This document shows positions 25,324-32,619 of a DNA stretch of 64,000 bases, piece after piece. The position numbers were made by a program, and so were the translations under genes. Under the pieces are notes generated by a model. That model was not told the origin of the DNA and did no database searches. It saw nothing but the letters and a program-made list of their open reading frames with translations. The stretch covers positions 310,001-374,000 of the forward strand of contig NZ_JAMKQJ010000003.1 of assembly GCF_024643205.1 (NCBI RefSeq), given 5' to 3'. The number at the start of each line of letters is the position of its first letter. Position 1 is the stretch's first letter. The stretch comes from Parapedobacter tibetensis. Lineage in GTDB: Bacteria; Bacteroidota; Bacteroidia; Sphingobacteriales; Sphingobacteriaceae.

Positions 25324-26283
25324 TTATGCCTTAAAAATATGTTCGCGGTGCCAATTCAGTTTATCGAGCTGAGGAAAGTATCTGGTTGACTGAGGCCCAT
25401 TAATTCTCCTGCCCTTTAGTTTTCGTATACTGTATTCGTGGGTTTCATCCTCCGTGAAATGCGGCGATACGATAATCCGGTAATCTTTATCTATACTGAG
25501 CAAGCCGCGGTCAAACGCACGGTGCATATTGGGACATAACGCGATACCGTTGCCGATCCTGTCATCATGGCTCACGCTGAACGGTACGATATGGCAGGCA
25601 TCCACAAAACTATGGCCATGCCGTGATACCAAACACATGCCGGTAAAGGCACAGGTGCTTTGGTAAAGCTGAATGATATGTCGTTTGAAAAGCCCGTTGC
25701 GTACAAAGACTTCTTCTTCGGTATCAATGTGGACGGTTTTGTATTTGGACTCAGGCTCTTGGAGAATATAAGCCTCTACTTCGTGTAAGTAACCCTCACC
25801 ACTGTGCTTGGCTGCAAGGAAGTAAGCTTTGCGATCGGGGAAATAGGTGCCCAGTAGGGCAGTCTGCAAGACCGTACGGCTCACCGAATCTTGGATAAGT
25901 GCAAAGAGGTCTACACGTAATTCCCCATGATCTAGTACCTCGGCCAGCGTATTTACGCTTTTGATGTGCGCATTGATCGTGCAGCCTGGCTTTGGGACTA
26001 AGTACCAAAAAGGCGCACCATTAGCCTTATCGCTTTGCAAATAATAGAATGGTTGCGTGAAATCCGCTTGGTGCGGTGTGGCGACGAGCAGTTGCCAATT
26101 TTCCAGAAAATGCCCTACTAGATCGGCATTGGCCTCGAAGCGATTATTCGTAACTATACCTTTCTCCACCAATTCCATTAAGGTAAGTACCAACATGGGT
26201 TTGTGAGGTGCGATGCCGTACCTCGTACCGCCTCGTTTGAGGTGGGTGAGGGCATGGAGGTAGGTTTGGAGTGTGTGTGGCAT
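25324..26283 (-). CDS. HNH restriction endonuclease-like protein
   Basis: 319 residues. The N-terminal part starts with the IAPHKPMLVLTLMELVEKG pattern of many HNH restriction proteins, some of which have modified-DNA reader domains. The C-terminal HNH nuclease has DACHIVPFS (His), NGIALCPNMHRAFDRGLLSI (Asn and His) and a tail ending LNWHREHIF. Its role is probably restriction of foreign, possibly modified, DNA. No methylase is adjacent. A decayed copy of its last about 50 codons lies at 31271-31406. Confidence 0.85.
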   Translation of the reverse strand: MPHTLQTYLHALTHLKRGGTRYGIAPHKPMLVLTLMELVEKGIVTNNRFEANADLVGHFLENWQLLVATPHQADFTQPFYYLQSDKANGAPFWYLVPKPGCTINAHIKSVNTLAEVLDHGELRVDLFALIQDSVSRTVLQTALLGTYFPDRKAYFLAAKHSGEGYLHEVEAYILQEPESKYKTVHIDTEEEVFVRNGLFKRHIIQLYQSTCAFTGMCLVSRHGHSFVDACHIVPFSVSHDDRIGNGIALCPNMHRAFDRGLLSIDKDYRIIVSPHFTEDETHEYSIRKLKGRRINGPQSTRYFPQLDKLNWHREHIFKA

Positions 26284-26308
26284 GGGGTAAAGTTAGTGAT
26301 TTTGTGCA

Positions 26309-26343
26309 GTTCGTCCCTCTGGGTGTTCGTTCGTCCCAGAGGG
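26309..26343. repeat. Two 20-bp-spaced GTTCGTCCC units and a 9-bp hairpin
   Basis: GTTCGTCCC occurs at 26309-26317 and 26329-26337, exactly 20 bases apart. Overlapping them, CCCTCTGGG (26315-26323) pairs perfectly with CCCAGAGGG (26335-26343). They lie directly before the promoter of the outer-membrane barrel gene and belong to the same repeat family as 27092 and 38027. Confidence 0.7.
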
Positions 26344-26344
26344 C

Positions 26345-26375
26345 TTGTGCAACAAACCCATTTTACATATCTTAG
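26345..26375 (+). promoter_or_regulatory. Promoter of the outer-membrane barrel gene
   Basis: TTG (26345-26347), 20 bases, TATCTTAG (26368-26375), one mismatch from TAnnTTTG. The same segment is copied at 38259-38291 in front of a truncated copy of this gene. Confidence 0.6.
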
Positions 26376-26399
26376 CTCAAACGCAACTGACGACAATTA

Positions 26400-27047
26400 A
26401 TGACAACAAAACCTGCCCCATCAACCAAAATGCTTGCTTTGGTGCTATTGGTGACCATACCCACATTAAAGCTCGCCGCACAAACCATTCCACCGGGCGT
26501 AAAGATTTTTACCAATGCCGCCAGGAACATCAGTGTATTACATCCCAGCGCGAATATAGGTGTCGAATTCGCGGTAAGCGAGAGGATAGCACTTTCTACC
26601 GATATAGGCGTGTATTACTATCACTACGTGTTGGACGAACCGACAGATGGCCTTAGTCTGGCGGCGGAAGGCCGTTATTTCTTCCGCCGAAAATGGTGGT
26701 TCGGTGCAGGTATTAGCGGTTCTAAGATAAATTACACGTCGTACGACGCTCTTGTGCACGAGGACGGGGAAACAGGAACCAGCCAATCGTATTCCGTGAA
26801 TAAAGGGTTATTGTTGGCATACGGCCTTTTTGGTTACCGGAAATATGTAGGAAAACGGTTTTTCTTCGGCCCACAGCTAGGGCTCGGATTGGGATTCATG
26901 GATAGAAAAATCGTTGGCCGAGCGTCACCTGAGGATCGGTCAGTGCCGATCGACTTAAACATTAAAGGCGTAAGGGGTGATGAATGGGATAACATTGTTC
27001 CGGCAGTAAAACCGGGCTTTATCTTTGGATATAGGTTTTCAAAATGA
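26400..27047 (+). CDS. Outer-membrane beta-barrel protein
   Basis: 215 residues. The signal peptide ends about residue 27 (LKLAAQ). The mature part alternates hydrophobic and polar residues with aromatic belts (IALSTDIGVYYYHY; AAEGRYFFRRKWWFGAGISG; FFFGPQLGLGLGFM) and ends FIFGYRFSK with a near-terminal aromatic residue, typical of small 8-stranded barrels. A protein of this kind sits in the outer membrane; the function is unknown. Repeat units of 20-bp period flank the gene on both sides, and a copy of its promoter and first codons is found at 38.3 kb. Confidence 0.8.
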   Translation: MTTKPAPSTKMLALVLLVTIPTLKLAAQTIPPGVKIFTNAARNISVLHPSANIGVEFAVSERIALSTDIGVYYYHYVLDEPTDGLSLAAEGRYFFRRKWWFGAGISGSKINYTSYDALVHEDGETGTSQSYSVNKGLLLAYGLFGYRKYVGKRFFFGPQLGLGLGFMDRKIVGRASPEDRSVPIDLNIKGVRGDEWDNIVPAVKPGFIFGYRFSK

Positions 27048-27091
27048 TGTGTACCTTAACCTAGTCTGCGTCCACATACGTCATTTGCGTT

Positions 27092-27150
27092 ACACCCATG
27101 AATCAAGCGCTTCGAACTTTTCGTTCCTCGAGAGAGGTGTTTTATTCCTC
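27092..27150. repeat. 59-bp repeat block matching 38074-38132
   Basis: The block from ACACCCAT to TTTTATTCCTC is the same length as, and differs at only about ten positions from, 38074-38132. It lies just after the barrel gene. A reading frame through it (from 27098) is not a gene. Confidence 0.75.
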
Positions 27151-27250
27151 CATAATGGGTGTTGAGCGCTTGTTAGTAAGGTTGGCATTGTTCTCATCAA
27201 TAAACGAGACGGTGCCGATCTCGACATACTGCTTTTCGAAGTTTACCAAC

Positions 27251-27625
27251 TTAATCCGCGTATTCTTCCAAAACATACACGCCTACGTACCAAGGCACAT
27301 GTGCGAGGCAGAAAGGGACTTCTTCGTCTGTAAATTTCCGGATCTTCAATGTAACGGTTTGCCCTTCGCGATAGGCCCCTTTCAGATTGACGGCCGATAT
27401 AACCCTTTGGTCGCCAAATCCTTCACTGAATTCTACATGAACAAACCGCTCTAACCGATCGATATCATTTTTTCCAAAACGGACTAAAGGTCCGCTAGGA
27501 CAACCATTCCCTTCTCCCAAGAATGTAACGCGGAAAACGTCTTCTTCAAGCCGTTCAGCTTTATCGCATGCCAGTAATCCGAATAAAAGAGATAGGATAA
27601 TTAATTTCAATAAAATTGCTTTCAT
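27251..27625 (-). CDS. Small lipoprotein (paralogue of 42788-43150)
   Basis: 124 residues. Signal peptide with lipobox LLAC (Cys about 20). The mature domain begins EEDVFRVTFLGEGNGCPSGP and continues DIDRLERFVH and VISAVNLKGAY, shared in order with the lipoprotein at 42788. Two further cysteines (NGC and FC) could pair. It is 10 bases downstream of the large hypothetical gene on the same strand, so they probably share a transcript. The function is unknown. Confidence 0.75.
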   Translation of the reverse strand: MKAILLKLIILSLLFGLLACDKAERLEEDVFRVTFLGEGNGCPSGPLVRFGKNDIDRLERFVHVEFSEGFGDQRVISAVNLKGAYREGQTVTLKIRKFTDEEVPFCLAHVPWYVGVYVLEEYAD

Positions 27626-27635
27626 AACTGGCTAT

Positions 27636-29090
27636 TTATTCCGGTAGGCCTGTAATTCCATCCCCCATAATCCGTTTGATAAGGTTCTTTCGCCTGATGT
27701 GATCATCTACTGATTCCAAAACCAGTTTTTCAACATATGGCCTGATTCTTTTATTAAGTTGGTCGGTTATGAAATCAAACCACCCAAATGATGGATATTT
27801 AATCAGTGGCCTCAACAGCTTGTGGTATTGCAGCGCCGCCCCGAGGTCATGCTTTCGGTGTAAGAAATAATCAAACATCACGAAACAAAAAATCGTAACC
27901 TCGTCTGTTGTAAAAACAGTGCGGTGTGGAAATACCTGATTCGGTGTCAGCTTTTCATGGTAAATATTCCGGTACACCCATTCCGTATTCCTTTCCTTCG
28001 CAGGATAAGTAAACAGCTTCGTGTGTAGAAAGTCTGGGTAGCGGTCGCGCAGAAGGTTATTTATGTCCGCAATCTTGGTAGAACGACAAAAAGACTTATA
28101 AACATCTTTTTTCAACAAAACGAAATAGGGATTGTCCGGCCATTTTCGTTGACACCTAGTGATGCTGCCAATTAGTTTACGGCACTCATCCGCCGTGCCA
28201 TCCTTAACCGTCTGCCTAAAGGCCTGTAGCGTTTCCCTTTCCGCTGTTTCCATCGGATAATCCAGATCGTCATCCAATTCATCCGTGATCCGATACGCTT
28301 TCGAAAAATCAAGCAACTCCTGTTTTACCCGCTCTTCTGATTGGCTAGGAGTCCACAGCTTTTCATAGATATACTCCAATGGATCCGGCTCGTCTGCCAT
28401 GACGTATTCTACGGGATACTCAGCGATCCTACGTTCTTCAACAAAAGTTTCAAAATATGTTTCCCATTCCGGCTCGCGCCATTTTTTAAAATAGTCGGTC
28501 ATATCGACCAAACTTTCCTCATATGGAGGCAATGTGGCATAAAAATGACTCCAGTCGTGTAGTCGAATTTGGTATTGGATGAGCTCCGTTTCCAATAAAT
28601 CCCAGCAGACACTGCTAATGGTGTTGGCCAAAACCAGATCTCGCCCTCGATGAGCTTCCATAAGCTGCTTCCCCAAAAAATACTGTGTGAAGGCAAAATT
28701 GCGATGTGATTCACATCCGTCCATCTTTCCGAACCAATAGGCATCCAACAAAAAAGCGGCCACCTCATCTGGCTTTTTAATCTTCGCATTCCTATTGCTA
28801 ACACCTTCAAAAAACCGGTGCCCCCAAAACCAGTAGTCTTCCGCCCGTTTATTGAGAAAGTACGTGGTTTTTGTGATCCCTTCAAAGGGTAATGACACTT
28901 CGAAATAAGCCAGATGATAGGCTGAATCGTTACGGTATGTCATACCGACCCACGCGAACTCATTCGAGACATACATCTTAGCCTCTCGGTAATGGTTTTT
29001 TCCTTTCTCTCCCCAGAATGCGAATTCTTGAAGTAAACGCGTGTCATCTTCCGACGGCTCGGGCATTGGCGCATCAAAAATTTTGTGCAT
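27636..29090 (-). CDS. Large hypothetical protein
   Basis: 484 residues from the ATG at 29090-29088 (a longer reading from 29174 adds a doubtful hydrophobic N-terminus). It is rich in Trp, Tyr and Phe with helical stretches (ETLQAFRQTVKDGTADECRK; LRPLIKYPSFGWFDFITDQL) and has no signal peptide or recognised motif. An intracellular helical-repeat protein is possible. It is upstream of the small lipoprotein gene in the same direction. Confidence 0.65.
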   Translation of the reverse strand: MHKIFDAPMPEPSEDDTRLLQEFAFWGEKGKNHYREAKMYVSNEFAWVGMTYRNDSAYHLAYFEVSLPFEGITKTTYFLNKRAEDYWFWGHRFFEGVSNRNAKIKKPDEVAAFLLDAYWFGKMDGCESHRNFAFTQYFLGKQLMEAHRGRDLVLANTISSVCWDLLETELIQYQIRLHDWSHFYATLPPYEESLVDMTDYFKKWREPEWETYFETFVEERRIAEYPVEYVMADEPDPLEYIYEKLWTPSQSEERVKQELLDFSKAYRITDELDDDLDYPMETAERETLQAFRQTVKDGTADECRKLIGSITRCQRKWPDNPYFVLLKKDVYKSFCRSTKIADINNLLRDRYPDFLHTKLFTYPAKERNTEWVYRNIYHEKLTPNQVFPHRTVFTTDEVTIFCFVMFDYFLHRKHDLGAALQYHKLLRPLIKYPSFGWFDFITDQLNKRIRPYVEKLVLESVDDHIRRKNLIKRIMGDGITGLPE

Positions 29091-29268
29091 GGTAAATTCG
29101 TTTCTGGTTTTCGCAGGTAAAATTAATAAAACGAAACGAATACGCACACGTTGGACTCCCGCAGACCTGCCCATTATAGCACAGCTGAAGGCCGGAGGCC
29201 TATCGAATTAAGAATTACGTCCAAGTCGCATAGCCGCTTGGCAGCTTTAAGCAGATGGCGATGGGGCA

Positions 29269-29613
29269 ATGACGTCTTGGTCATTTACCGCAGGTGTCCA
29301 AAATCCGACCTTTTGTAAAGAGAGGCCGATCGAGCGTTTTTCATCGTTGATTTGCGTATTCCTATTTGCGCCGGCACTAAAGGTGATAGCTAAAGGCAAC
29401 CTGGCAGTCATACCGGATACGATTAGTCTATTGAATTTCATCGGCTTATTATACTGCATAAATCTAATCCGAAAGGGGCTTAATGAATGGGAAGCCGAAT
29501 TAGGATTGTTTGCTTCGTCAAAGGTTGCCGACTTCATTATGATTTGGATACTGCCTATAGGCATCTGGTTCATGCAACCGCGGATACAGCGGGTTTTGAA
29601 AACTTCGGCATGA
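29269..29613 (+). CDS. Possible small membrane protein
   Basis: 114 residues with three hydrophobic segments (about 29-42, 50-68 and 89-102). It runs into a remnant of STAS-like sequence at its end. Protein-like composition supports it, but there is no recognised family and no clear promoter. Confidence 0.4.
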   Translation: MTSWSFTAGVQNPTFCKERPIERFSSLICVFLFAPALKVIAKGNLAVIPDTISLLNFIGLLYCINLIRKGLNEWEAELGLFASSKVADFIMIWILPIGIWFMQPRIQRVLKTSA

Positions 29614-29681
29614 TTGTGATCAAAAATGTGGCTGCTTCCATCGTACAGATGCTGGAAGCCTTGATTAGCGCGAATACATAG
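29594..29681 (+). pseudogene. Remnant of a STAS-like (DUF4325) gene
   Basis: The bases read FENFGMIVIKNVAASIVQML then EALISANT-stop, which matches FEIVIKNADASIIRMLDAVS in the intact gene at 30917-31270. Only about 29 codons remain. It marks an earlier copy of the KilA-N/STAS cluster. Confidence 0.6.
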
Positions 29682-29828
29682 GAATTCTGTACATTAAGCG
29701 CTTTCCGGAGATTTTATGTCCCAGCTTTGTGTTGATACCTTTCAAAACTTGATCTTCCAAATTGGAACTTCAAGTTGAGGCGACAGTAATTTATTTTGAA
29801 AGCCCTTGAGTTCGTTTTGCTAAAAATA

Positions 29829-29859
29829 TTTGCTTTTCGTTTGGCAAGATGTATCTTTG
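29829..29859 (+). promoter_or_regulatory. Promoter of the KilA-N cluster
   Basis: TTTG (29829-29832), exactly 19 bases, TATCTTTG (29852-29859). Full consensus, 26 bases before the ATG. The same promoter is duplicated at 36282-36312. Confidence 0.85.
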
Positions 29860-29885
29860 CCATATAACCAAATAACAACCTATCC

Positions 29886-30719
29886 ATGGCAAAAAACACG
29901 AAATTAGAGGTAAAGGGAACGGAGATAACCATCTTTCAAGAGAATACCAGTGATTTTATATCCTTGACGGATATTGCAAGACACCGTGATTCTGAACGTA
30001 GTGATTACATTCTGCAGAACTGGATGAGGAACCGGAGCACCATTGAATTCATTGGTCTCTGGGAACAATTTAATAATCCCGCTTTTAATTCCATCGAATT
30101 CGATGGAATTAAAAATCAGTCGGGATCAAACAGTTTTTCTCTTACCCCGAAAAGATGGATTGAAACAACTAACGCTATCGGTATTCTCTCAAGGACTGGA
30201 AGATACGGCGGCACATTTGCACACAAGGATATTGCTTTCGAGTTTGCTACTTGGTTAAGTGCAGAGTTCAAGTTTTATTTGATTAAGGAATTCCAACGGT
30301 TGAAGGAAGAGGAAAGCAACAGGCTTAAATCTAACTGGGATTTCCAGCGCACACTTGCCAAGGTAAACTACCACATCCATACGGATGCCATCAAGGAAAA
30401 CCTGATTCCCGAGACATTGTCAAAAGCTCAGGTTTCTTTCGTGTATGCGAATGAAGCTGATGTGCTAAATATGGCATTGTTTGGAAAGACAGCCAAGCAA
30501 TGGCGCGATGAGAATCCGAACAAGAAGGGCAACGTTCGGGACTATGCGTCTATCGAGCAACTGGTGGTATTGTCAAACATGGAAAGTACGAATGCGTTGC
30601 TTATTCACCAAGGACTGGCCCAATCAGAGCGATTGGTCCAGCTGAACCGAATGGCAATCATACAATTGCGTTCATTGGTGGTGCATAGCAAATCGGTGGG
30701 AAAACTGAAGAATAGCTAG
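29886..30719 (+). CDS. KilA-N domain protein
   Basis: 277 residues. The KilA-N DNA-binding domain occupies about residues 10-130 (FISLTDIARHRDSERSDYIL; WIETTNAIGILSRTGRYGGT; HKDIAFEFATWLSAEFKFYL). The C-terminal part is helical with a family tail (LNMALFGKTAKQWRDENPNK; SNMESTNALLIHQGLAQSER). KilA-N proteins derive from phages and DNA viruses; bacterial copies are often antirepressors or regulators. It is followed after five bases by a small antitoxin-like gene and then a STAS-like gene. A decayed copy is at 36336. Confidence 0.9.
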   Translation: MAKNTKLEVKGTEITIFQENTSDFISLTDIARHRDSERSDYILQNWMRNRSTIEFIGLWEQFNNPAFNSIEFDGIKNQSGSNSFSLTPKRWIETTNAIGILSRTGRYGGTFAHKDIAFEFATWLSAEFKFYLIKEFQRLKEEESNRLKSNWDFQRTLAKVNYHIHTDAIKENLIPETLSKAQVSFVYANEADVLNMALFGKTAKQWRDENPNKKGNVRDYASIEQLVVLSNMESTNALLIHQGLAQSERLVQLNRMAIIQLRSLVVHSKSVGKLKNS

Positions 30720-30724
30720 GGACA

Positions 30725-30904
30725 ATGACTGATAAAGATTTTAAGGCGTTAATGGAGCTAGCTGCGAGAAAACTGGAAGAAGCTAAGACTATGTCTAAGA
30801 AAGAGGCTATATTGTCACTTAATAGCGCTGGTATTCTTACAAAGAAAGGTAAGTTCATGAAACCGTATGCCGAATTGGAAAAGCTGGTACCTCCTAAACA
30901 ATAA
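30725..30904 (+). CDS. Small antitoxin-like protein (59 residues)
   Basis: 59 residues, charged: DKDFKALMELAARKLEEAKT, then SKKEAILSLNSAGILTKKGK, then PYAELEKLV. The same S-AGI-..-K-F-..-PY..LE pattern occurs at 36771-36864 and in the gene at 37164, which precedes a toxin-like gene. It is therefore a member of a small family that looks like antitoxins, here without a toxin next to it. It is embedded between the KilA-N and STAS-like genes. Confidence 0.65.
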   Translation: MTDKDFKALMELAARKLEEAKTMSKKEAILSLNSAGILTKKGKFMKPYAELEKLVPPKQ

Positions 30905-30916
30905 AGAATCTATACG

Positions 30917-31270
30917 ATGATGCCTGAATTGAAACTTGTCAGCCTATTGCCCACTACACTGGACTCTCGTGAGGCGGCTACTCGGCTTGCTGATATAGTG
31001 AGGGAATATAGCGACAAAAAGCAAATAGAATTGGACTTTTCAGGCATAGAGTTTATGTCGCGCTCTTTTGCAGATCAGTTTCACAAAGAGTTGTATCTTC
31101 GTGATAGTGATATTTTTGAGATTGTGATCAAAAATGCTGATGCTTCCATCATACGCATGTTGGATGCTGTATCCAAGACGCAGACCAAACGCAAGGCTGT
31201 AAAGAAAACCCACCAAGTAGCTTCGTACAATGATTTGAAGCAAATGGAAAGCTTTGTGATGAGCTGGTAG
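30917..31270 (+). CDS. STAS-like domain protein (DUF4325 type)
   Basis: 117 residues (the start may be either of two successive ATGs). The core IELDFSGIEFMSRSFADQFH (about 36-55) is the STAS-like/DUF4325 signature; before it is DSREAATRLADIV. The family often sits with nucleases, ATPases or HTH proteins as a regulatory module. The tail is basic. It ends the 29886-31270 cluster. Truncated copies are at 29594 and 36881. Confidence 0.8.
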   Translation: MMPELKLVSLLPTTLDSREAATRLADIVREYSDKKQIELDFSGIEFMSRSFADQFHKELYLRDSDIFEIVIKNADASIIRMLDAVSKTQTKRKAVKKTHQVASYNDLKQMESFVMSW

Positions 31271-31406
31271 GTTGTGGTGCCAATTCAGCTTTTTTTACCG
31301 AAAGTATTTGGCTGATTGCGGTCCATTGGTTCGCCCTGTAGTTTCCGTAAACTATAATCATGGCCCCCATCCCCTGTGAAGTGCAGCGACACAAGCCGCG
31401 GTAAAA
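31271..31406 (-). pseudogene. Decayed 3' end of the HNH endonuclease gene
   Basis: The minus strand encodes SLHFTGDGGHDYSLRKLQGE then PMDRNQPNTFGKKS-stop, and in a shifted frame LNWHHN. This matches SPHFTEDETHEYSIRKLKGR...LNWHREH of the intact gene at 25324. About 40 bases are missing after CCGCGGCTTG, and a frameshift has occurred before LNWH. Confidence 0.75.
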
Positions 31407-31420
31407 CACTAGACACCCCA

Positions 31421-32617
31421 CTATACCAACAAGTCATAAGATAGACTTGGCGGAAATAATAAGCTGAGCGCTCTTGGATGGATTTTAAAGAGCGGTCCGT
31501 GTTCTTTTACTTTACCATCATCATGACGAGAGATAAGATGGTCGAGCGTTATTAACCCCTGCTCAAGCAAAATGTCAAATTGTGAGGTGATAGGTTTGCG
31601 TGTATGTGCTGCATTCTTATAATGGAGATATTCCTGTCCATTTTCATGGATGGAATCCGCCGCAATCCAGAAAGTTTCGTTGTGTTTACTAAGAAGGGTC
31701 TGGTGTAGGGAGTCTATTGCCCAAGTGGCAAAATCTCCGATTTCTGCGCGCGCCGAGTTTTCAACCAAGCGCCCCAAGGATCCATTGAGTTTCAATTGCA
31801 GGCCCTGTGAATTGCACCCTAATGTGCTGACAGTACAATTGAGCCTAAATTTACCGTTTCGCATATAACCGAATGCATCCAGTATCTGCGCTGAGCTTTT
31901 GAATTTGCTGAACTGCCAATCTGGTACTTGGGCAAATAGTGTCTTACGATTGTTTGTTTTTTTGGCTCCTTTAGTGGCCCTAAAGGATTTAAGCTCGATA
32001 CCTTTGTAATCTGGAGCACGACGTGAATTGATGGGGATGTCCAATAACGTTTCCAATGTACGGCCCACGGCAGTATCTGCTTGCAGCAATGCGGCCACAG
32101 GACCCATGGCGGCAATACCTCTCAGGCGAAAGAGCAATTCGTTTGCTATCGCATTGGCATCCCGATTGATTTGCGATACTAATTCCTTGATGGGATTATG
32201 CAATTCACCCTGAATCAGTTGGCGCAAATCTAATTGGGCGACGTTGATTACATACAATGTGCCTTCAAAATGGATAATCCCAAGGATATCGTTTGCCTCC
32301 ACATACCTTTTTAAACCGGTAAACCAAATGCGCGGATCTCCCTTCTTCGTAATGGGCCGGTAGAGCGAGACGGTTGAATGGCTTTCACTAAAAGCGCCTA
32401 GCAGTTTGGCCTGTACTAGCAATTTATGCTCTTGGCCTTGCGCTTGGAGGTTGAAGTCGTGTACGCCTTGTGTTTTGAGATAAGTACGAACCGGTCCGGT
32501 TGCGTCCATAATGGATTTGGTAAGCCCTGTGGCCGTGGGCTCAATCAGCGTAAACTCAACGTTGTGTTCTGTGAGCAATTGAAGTCGGTCCAGTTCGATT
32601 TGTCTAAGCTGCCTCAT
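31421..32617 (-). CDS. MvaI/BcnI-family type II restriction endonuclease
   Basis: 398 residues. The second half has the PD-(D/E)XK set D203 and E208-x-K210 in APDYKGIELKSFRA, as in MvaI/BcnI enzymes (targets CCWGG or CCSGG), and downstream family stretches (NGKFRLNCTVSTLGCNSQGL; SHIS-type SRHDDGKVKEHGPLFKI). The N-terminal 190 residues form an extra domain more common in longer members. It starts two bases after the C5 methyltransferase stop; with the Vsr gene upstream this is a complete restriction set. The exact target is not deducible. Confidence 0.88.
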   Translation of the reverse strand: MRQLRQIELDRLQLLTEHNVEFTLIEPTATGLTKSIMDATGPVRTYLKTQGVHDFNLQAQGQEHKLLVQAKLLGAFSESHSTVSLYRPITKKGDPRIWFTGLKRYVEANDILGIIHFEGTLYVINVAQLDLRQLIQGELHNPIKELVSQINRDANAIANELLFRLRGIAAMGPVAALLQADTAVGRTLETLLDIPINSRRAPDYKGIELKSFRATKGAKKTNNRKTLFAQVPDWQFSKFKSSAQILDAFGYMRNGKFRLNCTVSTLGCNSQGLQLKLNGSLGRLVENSARAEIGDFATWAIDSLHQTLLSKHNETFWIAADSIHENGQEYLHYKNAAHTRKPITSQFDILLEQGLITLDHLISRHDDGKVKEHGPLFKIHPRALSLLFPPSLSYDLLV

Positions 32618-32619
32618 CG

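Noticed and set aside
27098..27454. Open frame of 118 codons after the barrel gene
   Set aside because: It runs through the repeat block and then antisense to the small lipoprotein gene.
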